Position numbers and translations under genes: made by a program | Assembly (NCBI GenBank): GCA_963834135.1 | Contig: CAWIAN010000012.1 | Span: 1 to 64,000, forward strand | Reading direction: 5' to 3' | DNA length: 64,000 nucleotides | From: Bog-257 sp963834135 | GTDB taxonomy: Bacteria; Acidobacteriota; Terriglobia; Terriglobales; Acidobacteriaceae | Notes under the pieces: generated by a model | The model's database searches: none | The model's input: only the letters and a program-made list of their open reading frames with translations | What the model was told of the DNA's origin: nothing | Part shown: positions 13,046 through 20,596 of the stretch, in pieces | Position numbering within the stretch: the stretch's first letter is position 1 | How the letters are laid out: the number at the start of each line of letters is the position of its first letter

Positions 13046-15496
13046 TTATTGGGCAAAGTAGCCGGAGATGTCCAGGATCAGTTGGGTGTACCCGGCCGCA
13101 AATGCGTCGGTGTTGCCGTTCTCGTTGGAGACTATCGCCAGGTTCGAGGTGATCGCTCCCTCGATGGAGTTCAGGGTCGAAACTGCCGGCTGTTGCTGCG
13201 GATCGCCCCACAGCGTCAGATAGCTGAGCGGGCCATCCGGCACCACGGTCGCGTTGAAGACATAGGCTTGCGTATTGGCCGGCGGCGCGCATGCCTGGGC
13301 GGCGATGTCGATCGTCCTCTGCCCACTGAACGGCTGGCCGTTGTCGTTGCGGCTGTCGTAAATGCGGCAGTTCGGAACCGTATACAGCGAGTTCCCTCCC
13401 GCTCCGGCCGGGGCGAAGTATCCGTTCACGTCGACTAGCAGGTCCGTGCTGTTGCTGTTCGCGTAGAACGCAACCGATTGATTGATTTTGTCGGGGGTCA
13501 CGATGGCCGCATTTGCGACGGCTCCCCCGGCGCTGGCGTTGAGCGTCGACGTCGAAGGCCGCGGTTCGAACGGTGTCCACACGGTTAGGTAGTCCAAACC
13601 TGCGGCCGCGGGAATAGCAGTGATGTTAAGCGAAAGCGCCAGCGCCCCGGCGGGGATTCCACATTGTCCGGCCATTGAGTAGTCGCGCTCGACCCCGGCT
13701 TGCAACGTCCCGCCGTCCTGTCCATTCCGCGTGTCCACAACGCGGCACGGCGCCAGCGGATAGAACTGCAACGTCTGCGATCCCGGCGCCGTGAAGTAGC
13801 CGTTGAGATCGATAATCACATCGGTGGTATCGCTCGCATAGACATTGATCGCTCCCGGCTCCCAATGCAGCGAACTGCCGGCGACGATCACCGCGCTCGC
13901 TCGTATCGCGCCGTCCGGCGAGTTCAACGTTGAGACAGCAGGCTGATTTGCACTCTGCGGAAAAATTGTCAGATAGCCGAGCGGCCCGTGCGGCACGACG
14001 GTAACGTTCAGGGAGAACGCGGTCGCGGAACTTACATCCCCACAGCCCCAGTTTCTCGCATTCTGGATAATGTCATATGCCTGCACGGTGCCGCCCTGGA
14101 TTGGCGTACCGAAGAGACGCGTATCCATGATCCGGCAGGGCGCTACGGGAACGAACTGGCTCGCCTGTGAGTTGGGACTTACGGAGAAGACAGAGCCGCA
14201 GCCGTAGCCAAGACATCCCGCCGACCCGGGCTTAAAGCCTCCGGCGCTGGTTGTGCCATACAGCAGTCCGTTGGGACCCTGCACCAGCGCGGCGTTGGGA
14301 GCAATCCCGTCCGCACAACCCACCCCGGGGATGTTGGAGCAGAGGTTGTACAGCGTGCTCAAGGTTCCGGAGGGGGTGATGCGGAAAATCGTTCCTGCCT
14401 GGATCACGCCGCCCAGGTTCGTGGTCCCGTAGAGGTTTCCATCAGTTGCCTGTATTAGCGGGTTGGGCTGCGCGCCATCGATTCCGCCATCGAAGTTGTA
14501 CAAGGTCGTGAACGCGCCGGCGGAGGTGATTTTGAAAAGCGTGCCGCAGGTAACGTTAAGGCAGTTCTGGTTGGTTTCGCCGCCGAGTGACGTCGCGCCA
14601 TAAATGGTGCCGTCGGCAGTCACAACCAGTCCTCCGTTCGGCCCCTGTCCGTCAGCGCCTGAGAAACGGTGGAGCGTCGTCAGCGTTCCATCCGATGTGA
14701 TCTGGAATACGGTTCCGCAGCCGTAGGGAGCATTGCAGGTGGCATCTCCGCCCGAGTAAGTCGTTCCATAAAAACTGCCGTCAGCAGCTTGCGCCAGAGC
14801 ACCGAAGGGATACGAGCCGTCCGCACAATTCGACTGGGAGCAGAAGTTGTACAGCGGAGTGAGCGTCCCGGTTGCTGAAATCTTGAAGACCGTGCCGGAA
14901 CCGTTCGTTCCAGTCCCGCCTGCGTAGGTTACACCGTAGAAATTTCCGTCCTGGCCTTGAACCAGCGAACCGGAAGGCTCTAGTCCGTTTGCAGGGTTGC
15001 CGAAGACGTGCAGTGTAGTCAGCACGCCACTCGGCGACATCCGGAAGAAGGAGCCGGGGCCATTGCAATAGAACACATCTCCCGGTAACCCCAAAGATCT
15101 ACTGTGCACTGGCCGCGTAGGCCGCGATGGCGCATCTCCTTCCAGGCTGCAGGGCGTTATCCCATAGAAGTTGCCGTCGGTGGTCTCCAGCAGTGCGTGA
15201 GGAGCTTCGCCATCGTGGCCGGTGAAGCTATGCAGCACAGTTATGTTCCCGCTTGAATCCATCTTGAAGATGAGGCCACAGCCGTAGGGGTTATTGCAGC
15301 TCAGGTCGCCGCCGAAACTGGTAGTCCCATAGAAGTTGCCGTCAGTGCCGACGACGAGTGGCTGCTCGGGCTCATAGCCATCAGTCAAATTGAAGAATGC
15401 GACAGATGAGAAGCTTTGAGCAGATGACGGACCGGCAACGAAAGCAGAGAACAGAACAAGCAGAAGAAAGCGAAGGACGTGGCGCGCACTTCCCAT
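13046..15496 (-). CDS. Large secreted GloVer protein with three C-terminal PCR-DTR domains
   Basis: 816 residues with a signal peptide (FLLLVLFSAFVAGPSSAQ). Residues about 30-435 are roughly nine GloVer repeats, each with a 'DG.FYGTT' or 'LYGTT' core and 'GtvFkit' close, many carrying paired Cys (for example CNNPYGCG), suggesting disulfides. Residues about 440-816 are three homologous domains of 115-125 residues. Each opens with PCRI.DTR or NCRIYDSR, has a middle 'AVSTLNS..GAI' strand and ends 'DLNGYFTAP', 'DVNGYFAPA' or 'DISGYFAQ'. This domain recurs at the C-terminus of secreted actinobacterial and acidobacterial proteins. Likely a cell-surface or extracellular binding protein; no enzyme motif seen. 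Confidence 0.8.
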   Translation of the reverse strand: MGSARHVLRFLLLVLFSAFVAGPSSAQSFSSVAFFNLTDGYEPEQPLVVGTDGNFYGTTSFGGDLSCNNPYGCGLIFKMDSSGNITVLHSFTGHDGEAPHALLETTDGNFYGITPCSLEGDAPSRPTRPVHSRSLGLPGDVFYCNGPGSFFRMSPSGVLTTLHVFGNPANGLEPSGSLVQGQDGNFYGVTYAGGTGTNGSGTVFKISATGTLTPLYNFCSQSNCADGSYPFGALAQAADGSFYGTTYSGGDATCNAPYGCGTVFQITSDGTLTTLHRFSGADGQGPNGGLVVTADGTIYGATSLGGETNQNCLNVTCGTLFKITSAGAFTTLYNFDGGIDGAQPNPLIQATDGNLYGTTNLGGVIQAGTIFRITPSGTLSTLYNLCSNIPGVGCADGIAPNAALVQGPNGLLYGTTSAGGFKPGSAGCLGYGCGSVFSVSPNSQASQFVPVAPCRIMDTRLFGTPIQGGTVQAYDIIQNARNWGCGDVSSATAFSLNVTVVPHGPLGYLTIFPQSANQPAVSTLNSPDGAIRASAVIVAGSSLHWEPGAINVYASDTTDVIIDLNGYFTAPGSQTLQFYPLAPCRVVDTRNGQDGGTLQAGVERDYSMAGQCGIPAGALALSLNITAIPAAAGLDYLTVWTPFEPRPSTSTLNASAGGAVANAAIVTPDKINQSVAFYANSNSTDLLVDVNGYFAPAGAGGNSLYTVPNCRIYDSRNDNGQPFSGQRTIDIAAQACAPPANTQAYVFNATVVPDGPLSYLTLWGDPQQQPAVSTLNSIEGAITSNLAIVSNENGNTDAFAAGYTQLILDISGYFAQ

Positions 15497-15767
15497 AAAA
15501 CTGCCTCCCCGGACAAGCGACTAGGGCCGTGCCGGCTTTGAGCCGCACGATGCCGTCTCTGTGCCTCTTTCACTGGGCGAGGTTGGGGGGAGCGGAATTG
15601 TGCCGCTTCACCTCAGTTCAATTGGGCACATGGATGGGCAGCACAATCCTACTACGAGGGGGGATGAGAACAGCATTGAAAGGTACGCACCGCGATATCG
15701 TCTTCCAAAGCGGTCCTAAGCCTGGCAAGACGCCTTGCGCTCGAAAACTTGTGGGATTGGGGTGGAC

Positions 15768-17012
15768 CTACTTCGTCCAGTGCCTGAACACCAGGCAGCC
15801 ATTCGTTCCGCCGAAGCCGAATGAGTTCGACATAGCGTACTCCATGGTGACTTTTCGTGGAGTATTGGGCACGAAGTCCAGATCGCAGCCCTCGTCGGGA
15901 TGTTCCAGGTTCATGGTAGGAGGCACGATCTGATCGCGCAGCGCGAGAACCGTAATGCCTGCCTCCAGCCCGCCGGCCCCACCCAGCAGGTGGCCGGTCA
16001 TCGACTTGGTCGAGCTGACCAGCATCTTGTAGGCGTGATCGCCAAAAGCGCGTTTGACGGCTGTGGCTTCGAGTTCATCGCCCAGCGGCGTGGAAGTGCC
16101 GTGAGCATTGACGTATCCGACATGTTCAGGAGAGATGCCCGCGTCGCGCAGGGCATTGCGCATCACGCGGTAGCCGCCTTCCCCTTGAGGCGCAGGCTGC
16201 GTAATGTGATTGGCGTCGGCGCTCATGCCGTAGCCCACAACTTCCGCGATGATGTTAGCGCCGCGCTTCCTGGCAAATTCCAGCTCTTCCAGGATCAGGA
16301 TGCCCGCACCTTCGCCGATGACGAAGCCGTCGCGATCCTTGTCCCACGGCCGGCTGGCGTGGTGCGGATCGTCGTTGCGCGTCGATAGCGCGCGCATGGC
16401 AGCGAATCCACCGACACCCATGGGAGTGATGGCGGCTTCCGTGCCGCCGGCGATCATCACGTCGGCATCACCATACTTAATGACCCTGGCGGCATCGCCG
16501 ATGGAATGCGCGCTGGTGGTGCACGCCGTGCACGTGGCCTCGTTTGGACCCTTGGCGTTGTTGCGGATGCTGACTTGTCCCGCAGCCAGATTCACGATCG
16601 CCGCGGGAATGAAGAACGGTGAGATCTTGCGCGGGCCGCCGTTGAGCAGGTTGTTGTGTTCGCGCTCGATCACGTCGAATCCGCCGATGCCCGAGCCGAT
16701 GTTGACCCCGGTACGCTCGGACATCTCTTCATTCTCAACTTTATAGTTGGCCATGCGCAGTGCTTCATCGCTGGCCGCGATGGCTAGATGAATAAAGCGC
16801 CCCATCTTGCGCGCTTCCTTCTTTTCGATGATTTGCAGGGGATCGAAGTTTTTGACTTCGGCTGCAATCCGGCAGGCAAACGCCGAGGCATCGAAGCTGG
16901 CGATCTGCTCGACGCCGCTCTTGCCGGCCAGCAGTGCCTGCCATACCGTGTCGGCATCGTTGCCAACCCCGCAGATCAGGCCGATCCCGGTAACCACCAC
17001 GCGCCGGCTCAA
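15768..17012 (-). CDS. fabF: 3-oxoacyl-[acyl-carrier-protein] synthase II
   Basis: 414 residues, the normal FabF length. It condenses acyl-ACP with malonyl-ACP in fatty-acid elongation. The thiolase-fold active site is complete: nucleophile Cys164 in CTACTTSAHSIGDA, the first His in NAHGTSTPLGD, Lys in STKSMTGH with the second His there, and the C-terminal NSFGFGGTN. The start codon is TTG (17010-17012), with AAAGGA upstream inside the end of the ACP gene; only one base separates the ACP stop from this TTG, so the genes are probably translationally coupled. It follows two acyl carrier protein genes, its substrate carriers. Confidence 0.95.
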   Translation of the reverse strand: MSRRVVVTGIGLICGVGNDADTVWQALLAGKSGVEQIASFDASAFACRIAAEVKNFDPLQIIEKKEARKMGRFIHLAIAASDEALRMANYKVENEEMSERTGVNIGSGIGGFDVIEREHNNLLNGGPRKISPFFIPAAIVNLAAGQVSIRNNAKGPNEATCTACTTSAHSIGDAARVIKYGDADVMIAGGTEAAITPMGVGGFAAMRALSTRNDDPHHASRPWDKDRDGFVIGEGAGILILEELEFARKRGANIIAEVVGYGMSADANHITQPAPQGEGGYRVMRNALRDAGISPEHVGYVNAHGTSTPLGDELEATAVKRAFGDHAYKMLVSSTKSMTGHLLGGAGGLEAGITVLALRDQIVPPTMNLEHPDEGCDLDFVPNTPRKVTMEYAMSNSFGFGGTNGCLVFRHWTK

Positions 17013-17013
17013 A

Positions 17014-17259
17014 CTATTTCGATCCTTTCGCGTGTGCGTTGATGTAATCGACAGCGTCCTTCACGGTGCGAATTTTCTCGGCGTCTTCGTCCGGAATCTC
17101 GATCTCGAAAGCCTCTTCGAACGCCATGACCAGTTCAACCGTGTCCAGCGAATCGGCGCCAAGGTCGTCCACAAACGAGGCGTTAGGTGTCACTTCCGCC
17201 TCTTCTACACCGAGTTGCTCCACGATGATCTGCTTTACCCGTTCATCGACTGATGCCAT
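17014..17259 (-). CDS. acpP: Acyl carrier protein (copy next to fabF)
   Basis: 81 residues from ATG 17259, with AAAGGAGA ten bases upstream; the open frame extends further 5' but without a site. The four-helix ACP pattern is present, with the phosphopantetheine Ser in GADSLDTVELVM, followed by the acidic helix II/III (EEAFEIEIPDEDAEKI). It carries acyl chains for fatty-acid synthesis and abuts fabF. It is about 90 percent identical by eye to the ACP gene just upstream (17362-17604), differing mainly at the two ends and a few helix-IV positions. Confidence 0.94.
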   Translation of the reverse strand: MASVDERVKQIIVEQLGVEEAEVTPNASFVDDLGADSLDTVELVMAFEEAFEIEIPDEDAEKIRTVKDAVDYINAHAKGSK

Positions 17260-17361
17260 GAGATCAAGATCTCCTTTCCACGTATGCTTTGTGGGCGCGA
17301 CAATCGTGCGTGACGCCGTCCGCAAAGCTGCGGCCGACGGACGCCCCGACGTGAGCTGCGG

Positions 17362-17604
17362 CTATTTCTTGGCCTTGGCGTGCTGGTCGATGTAGCTAAC
17401 CGCGTCCTGCACGGTGCGGATCTTCTCCGCGTCTTCATCGGGAATCTCGATTTCGAAGGCCTCTTCGAAAGCCATGACCAGTTCGACCGTGTCCAGCGAG
17501 TCCGCGCCCAGGTCGTCTACAAACGAAGCGTTGGGCGTCACTTCCGCTTCATCTACGCCCAATTGCTCCACGATAATCTGCTTTACCCGTTCTTCCGAAG
17601 CCAT
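17362..17604 (-). CDS. acpP: Acyl carrier protein (upstream duplicate)
   Basis: 80 residues from ATG 17604, with GAGGGG about five bases upstream. Same DSL phosphopantetheine motif and the same acidic face as the ACP that follows it. The two genes lie 102 bases apart on the same strand and clearly arose by tandem duplication. Tail residues differ (QHAKAKK against AHAKGSK). Both copies keep every functional residue, so neither looks decayed. The first of the two in the fabF transcript. Confidence 0.94.
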   Translation of the reverse strand: MASEERVKQIIVEQLGVDEAEVTPNASFVDDLGADSLDTVELVMAFEEAFEIEIPDEDAEKIRTVQDAVSYIDQHAKAKK

Positions 17605-18031
17605 CGATTCCCCTCTCTCTGACACCGCCGCGATTCACTGGCGGTGGCGAAACCCGTAAGTCTAATTGGCAGGCTGCAAGCCTGTAAAGATTGCCTGAAA
17701 TTGTGCTCTCCTACAAGATGCGCACAAGTGCGCCCGGGGAGCACCGAACGTATGAATCCCGATTTATCCTAATTGCTGGGCTTTGCAACGGTCAATGAAG
17801 CGGCGAAAGGACGCGTTTGGCTATTCGCCGTTCGCCTTTTGCTAAATCCGTGAATCGTTACCCGTTCGGCGAGGCGGTGGGACCGGAGCATGAGGGGAGA
17901 GACTTCGGCGAGAGGGTGGACGTAGCGGGTAATGCGGGTACCCCCATTCAAGGCCTTCCGTTGGCCTTGGTGGGAGGGACTGGACTGTGTTTTTCTCTTC
18001 TTTGCGACACCGGCTGAGCTTGATACTCCGT
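17605..18031. other. Non-coding region upstream of the ACP-fabF genes
   Basis: About 430 bases without a convincing gene. It must hold the promoter for the ACP-fabF genes, but no strong -35/-10 pair stands out on the minus strand. Two small inverted repeats are visible: caggctgcaagcctg near 17670 and gcgcacaagtgcgc near 17719. Confidence 0.45.
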
Positions 18032-18316
18032 TTAATGAACAGGCAACGGACTGGCGGGTGTGATGTTCAACTTGCCGTTTCGATTGTCCACTGAAACCAT
18101 GCTGCCCTCGTCAATTCGCAGAGTGCCGGCGAGCCAGTCCGGAATCGTGATTCTTAGGTTGGCGCCGTCGACCTGCGATATCTGTTTACAAAACGGATAA
18201 AGCTTGTCGCCGCCGGCTGCCATGGGGATGACCAGCATCAATTTTCCGTCAACCTTTTCGACCGGACCTGTTAAAGACGTCACTTCATCCATATCCCGCT
18301 CCAGAGCGTTCAGCAT
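18032..18316 (-). CDS. Small hypothetical protein
   Basis: 94 residues from ATG 18316, which has GGGAG five bases upstream. Predominantly beta: 'GPVEKVDGKLMLVIPM', 'ANLRITIPDWL', 'GSMVSVDNRNGKLNITP'. The end resembles the swapped-hairpin beta folds of small DNA-binding or cap-like domains, but no family is recognised. Divergent from dtd, with 65 bases between the starts. Confidence 0.6.
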   Translation of the reverse strand: MLNALERDMDEVTSLTGPVEKVDGKLMLVIPMAAGGDKLYPFCKQISQVDGANLRITIPDWLAGTLRIDEGSMVSVDNRNGKLNITPASPLPVH

Positions 18317-18381
18317 AGCATCTCCCTTGACCGCTCCCCTGTTGCTTGCTAGTTGCTGTCGCTTCTTATACAAACCCTTCT

Positions 18382-18831
18382 ATGCGAGCCGTAGTCCAGC
18401 GCGTCAAACGCGCATCCGTAAAGGTAGACAACGAAATCACCGGCCAGATCGGCGAAGGTCTGCTGGTGCTGCTAGGCGTGGCTCAGGAAGACTCCGAGAC
18501 CGACGCGGATTACTTCGCCGAAAAGGTCACGGGCCTGCGCATCTTCGAAGACGATTCCGGCAAGATGAACCTAAGCGTGAGGGCAACGGGCGGGGCGGTG
18601 CTGGCAGTTTCGCAATTCACTCTCTTCGGCGATGTACGGAGGGGCAAGCGGCCATCGTTCGACGCAGCCGCCCGTCCCGAGCGCGCCCGCGAGCTGTATG
18701 AATATTTCGTAGGATGCATTCGTGCGTCGGGCCTACGCTGCGAAACCGGCCGCTTTCAGGCCATGATGGACGTCGAGCTGGTGAACAGCGGCCCGGTAAC
18801 CATTCTGCTGGATTCAAGGAAAGCCTTCTGA
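18382..18831 (+). CDS. dtd: D-aminoacyl-tRNA deacylase
   Basis: 149 residues from MRAVVQRVKRASV, the standard DTD N-terminus. Both signature motifs are present: SQFTLFGD (residues about 77-84) and the cis-proline motif NSGPVT near the C-terminus. It removes D-amino acids from mischarged tRNA in the cytoplasm. No obvious ribosome-binding site; length is normal. Confidence 0.95.
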   Translation: MRAVVQRVKRASVKVDNEITGQIGEGLLVLLGVAQEDSETDADYFAEKVTGLRIFEDDSGKMNLSVRATGGAVLAVSQFTLFGDVRRGKRPSFDAAARPERARELYEYFVGCIRASGLRCETGRFQAMMDVELVNSGPVTILLDSRKAF

Positions 18832-19086
18832 CTGCGCAGGGACGCGTGTCCTGAACCGGCCCCTTATAAACTTGCCATCCTTAGCGGAGCGTCAGCCTGC
18901 CTTTTTTCGACCGCGAATTTGCGGCCGGGCGGGGTCCCCGACGGGCGCCGTTTTTTCGCGATTGGCGGGTGCTTGGGCGGACGCGTAGTCGAAGGACCTG
19001 CTGTGCGTAGACGGGAAGGATGTTTCTTCCTTCCCCGCAATTCTTCAACTCGATTGTGCAGGTCGGCCTCCACACTCACAAAGCCA
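18832..19086. other. Intergenic region between dtd and the secreted protein
   Basis: About 255 bases. GC-rich open frames here on the minus strand are dominated by Arg codons and are not credible genes. The segment around 18980-19030 (gtagtcgaaggacctgctg) matches the outer part of the catcctgag/gtcgaagga repeat family. Confidence 0.4.
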
Positions 19087-19614
19087 CTATTTCCCGCTAT
19101 CCGCGCCGGGTGCGTCATACGTCGTCGTCTTCCCGCGTTTCTCCTTGCTAACCGGCGTAGTCTCGCTCGGCGGATGGCAGGCCGCCGCCACCACTTCAAC
19201 GTCCGTCACCTGGAAGCGCCGCATCTCCGTCGTATTTTTGTCCTGCGAAGGCGCCTGTGCCGGCTTCCACTGCCCGGTCAGCTTAACCTTGCTGCCCGAA
19301 TTATTCTTCAGGTCATCCGGCCCCAGAATCTGCACGCCGGTGCGGTAGCTCATGTTTCGCAGCACAAACTTGCCTTGCTTGTCCGGCCCAGCCAGGCATC
19401 CGATCAGAGTCGAACCCTTCGCAGCCGGGGGCGTCGTGATCTGGTCGCCGGTCGTCGCACTGTTATCTTTGGTCGCGCTGGCGGCGTTGTTCTGCTTCTG
19501 TGACGGAGTGCTGCCCGTAGCCGGCGGAGTGTTTTGCGTCGTCGCGGCCTCCTGCGTAACGCCCAACAGGCAGGCGCCGAACACAAACATTGCGAGATAG
19601 ATGGGCCGTCTCAT
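19087..19614 (-). CDS. Secreted hypothetical protein
   Basis: 175 residues from ATG 19614 (MRRPIYLAMFVFGACLLG). The N-terminus is a signal peptide; the FGAC site is a weak lipobox, so it could be a lipoprotein. Residues 25-60 are low in complexity (Thr, Ala, Asn, Gln). Residues about 65-150 form a small beta domain with 'TLIGCLAGPDKQGKFVLRN', a ligand-binding or OB-like stretch 'KVKLTGQWKPA' and 'RRFQVTDVEVVAAAC'. This arrangement recurs in exported acidobacterial proteins of unknown role. Basic C-terminus. Confidence 0.65.
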   Translation of the reverse strand: MRRPIYLAMFVFGACLLGVTQEAATTQNTPPATGSTPSQKQNNAASATKDNSATTGDQITTPPAAKGSTLIGCLAGPDKQGKFVLRNMSYRTGVQILGPDDLKNNSGSKVKLTGQWKPAQAPSQDKNTTEMRRFQVTDVEVVAAACHPPSETTPVSKEKRGKTTTYDAPGADSGK

Positions 19615-19789
19615 CGCTTGTCCTTTATTTAAAAACACATTATCTGACAATTCGACGCGCGGCGCGCAAGGGGAGTTGTAGGCCGGAATTCGAGGGGAAC
19701 TTACAGCGCCACAGAGGCACGGAGAACTTCAGGAATGACGCTACCGGCGTCCACGGTGTTCTCGTGCCCCTGTGCGATTCGCGCGAGCT

Positions 19790-20053
19790 TTACTGCTGTT
19801 TCGCTGCCCAAACCGAGGCGTTGAGGCATGCAACTACGCCATCGATCACCTTGCTGAGGCCGTCCTGAAACTTCTGCGGATCGACTACGTTCTTGCCCGC
19901 CAGACTGTCCGTGGCCGCCACAGCCGAGTTCACAAAAGACAAGGCAGCAGCCTTCTTGGTAGCGCCGTTCTTCGAGCCGAACAGTTGCTCGACCCCCTGA
20001 ACGATCGCGGGAACGAAAGTAATGCCCTGTAACAGCTTCGATAAAAAGTTCAT
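19790..20053 (-). CDS. Small hypothetical protein at the 3' end of the phage-type block
   Basis: 87 residues. Mostly helical and Ala-rich: MNFLSKLLQGITFVPAIV at the start and a later helix 'DPQKFQDGLSKVIDGVVACL'. A ribosome-binding-like AAGGAG lies before the ATG. No family recognised. Same strand as the phage-type genes upstream and probably the last gene of that transcript, although a 290-base gap with repeats separates it. Confidence 0.6.
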   Translation of the reverse strand: MNFLSKLLQGITFVPAIVQGVEQLFGSKNGATKKAAALSFVNSAVAATDSLAGKNVVDPQKFQDGLSKVIDGVVACLNASVWAAKQQ

Positions 20054-20139
20054 GATTGGCTCCTTGATGAAAAAGTTGTAAGACGATGCCGGCCTTGTAT
20101 CAGGTCACGGCTTCACAGACTCCTGAAAAACTCGATGTC

Positions 20140-20230
20140 CGGCGGTTTTGAAAGGGCACGGCTTCAGCCGTGCCGCCCTATGTCCTTTGTCTTGGTTTGG
20201 GCAAGACGGCCTTCAGGCCGACGAGCCGTC
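20140..20230. repeat. Palindromic intergenic repeats
   Basis: Two palindromes in tandem: gggcacggcttcagccgtgcc (20153-20173) and gacggccttcaggccga (20208-20222), of the same 'CTTCAG' loop type as the copies at 46460, 47635 and 52705. They lie in the 294-base gap between two small genes at the end of the phage-type block. Confidence 0.6.
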
Positions 20231-20347
20231 AAGTTCGATTTCCTGGCAACCTGCTATAGCGCGGGTCAGGAGGAGAGCTTCGACCCTGCAGAATCGCCGT
20301 CAACAAGAAATGGCGGCACCCGAAGCGCCTCGCGTGCGCTTACCCTC

Positions 20348-20596
20348 TCAATGCCGCAGCCGCAAATAATCGATCGCGACGTGAAACAGCGTCAGCAAAC
20401 ATCCTACGGCGGTCGCGATTCCGGCGAAGCGCTGCAGATAGGCTTCGTGCCGATCCACGCGCTCTTCGATCTCGTGCATCTTGCCTTGGCCGCCGTTGCC
20501 GATTACCCAACGCATGTTAGCTTTCAATTCCGCGAGATCCGAGAGAACTTTCTGCTCGAAATCAGTAAGTGTGCAGGTGCTGGGACATGTGCTCAT
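20348..20596 (-). CDS. Small membrane protein, phage XhlA-like topology
   Basis: 82 residues. A predicted amphipathic helix (residues 12-60, 'FEQKVLSDLAELKANMRWVI' and 'HEIEERVDRHEAYLQRF') leads to one C-terminal membrane helix (AGIATAVGCLLTLFHVAI) and a short basic tail. This coiled-coil plus tail-anchor layout is seen in small phage proteins near tail genes, such as XhlA-type. The start overlaps the upstream tail gene's stop as ATGA, so translation is coupled. No endolysin is nearby, so a lysis role is not supported. Confidence 0.55.
   Translation of the reverse strand: MSTCPSTCTLTDFEQKVLSDLAELKANMRWVIGNGGQGKMHEIEERVDRHEAYLQRFAGIATAVGCLLTLFHVAIDYLRLRH

Noticed and set aside
13700..14170. 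Arg-rich open frames antisense to the large GloVer gene
   Set aside because: High-GC shadow frames of a well supported gene on the other strand.
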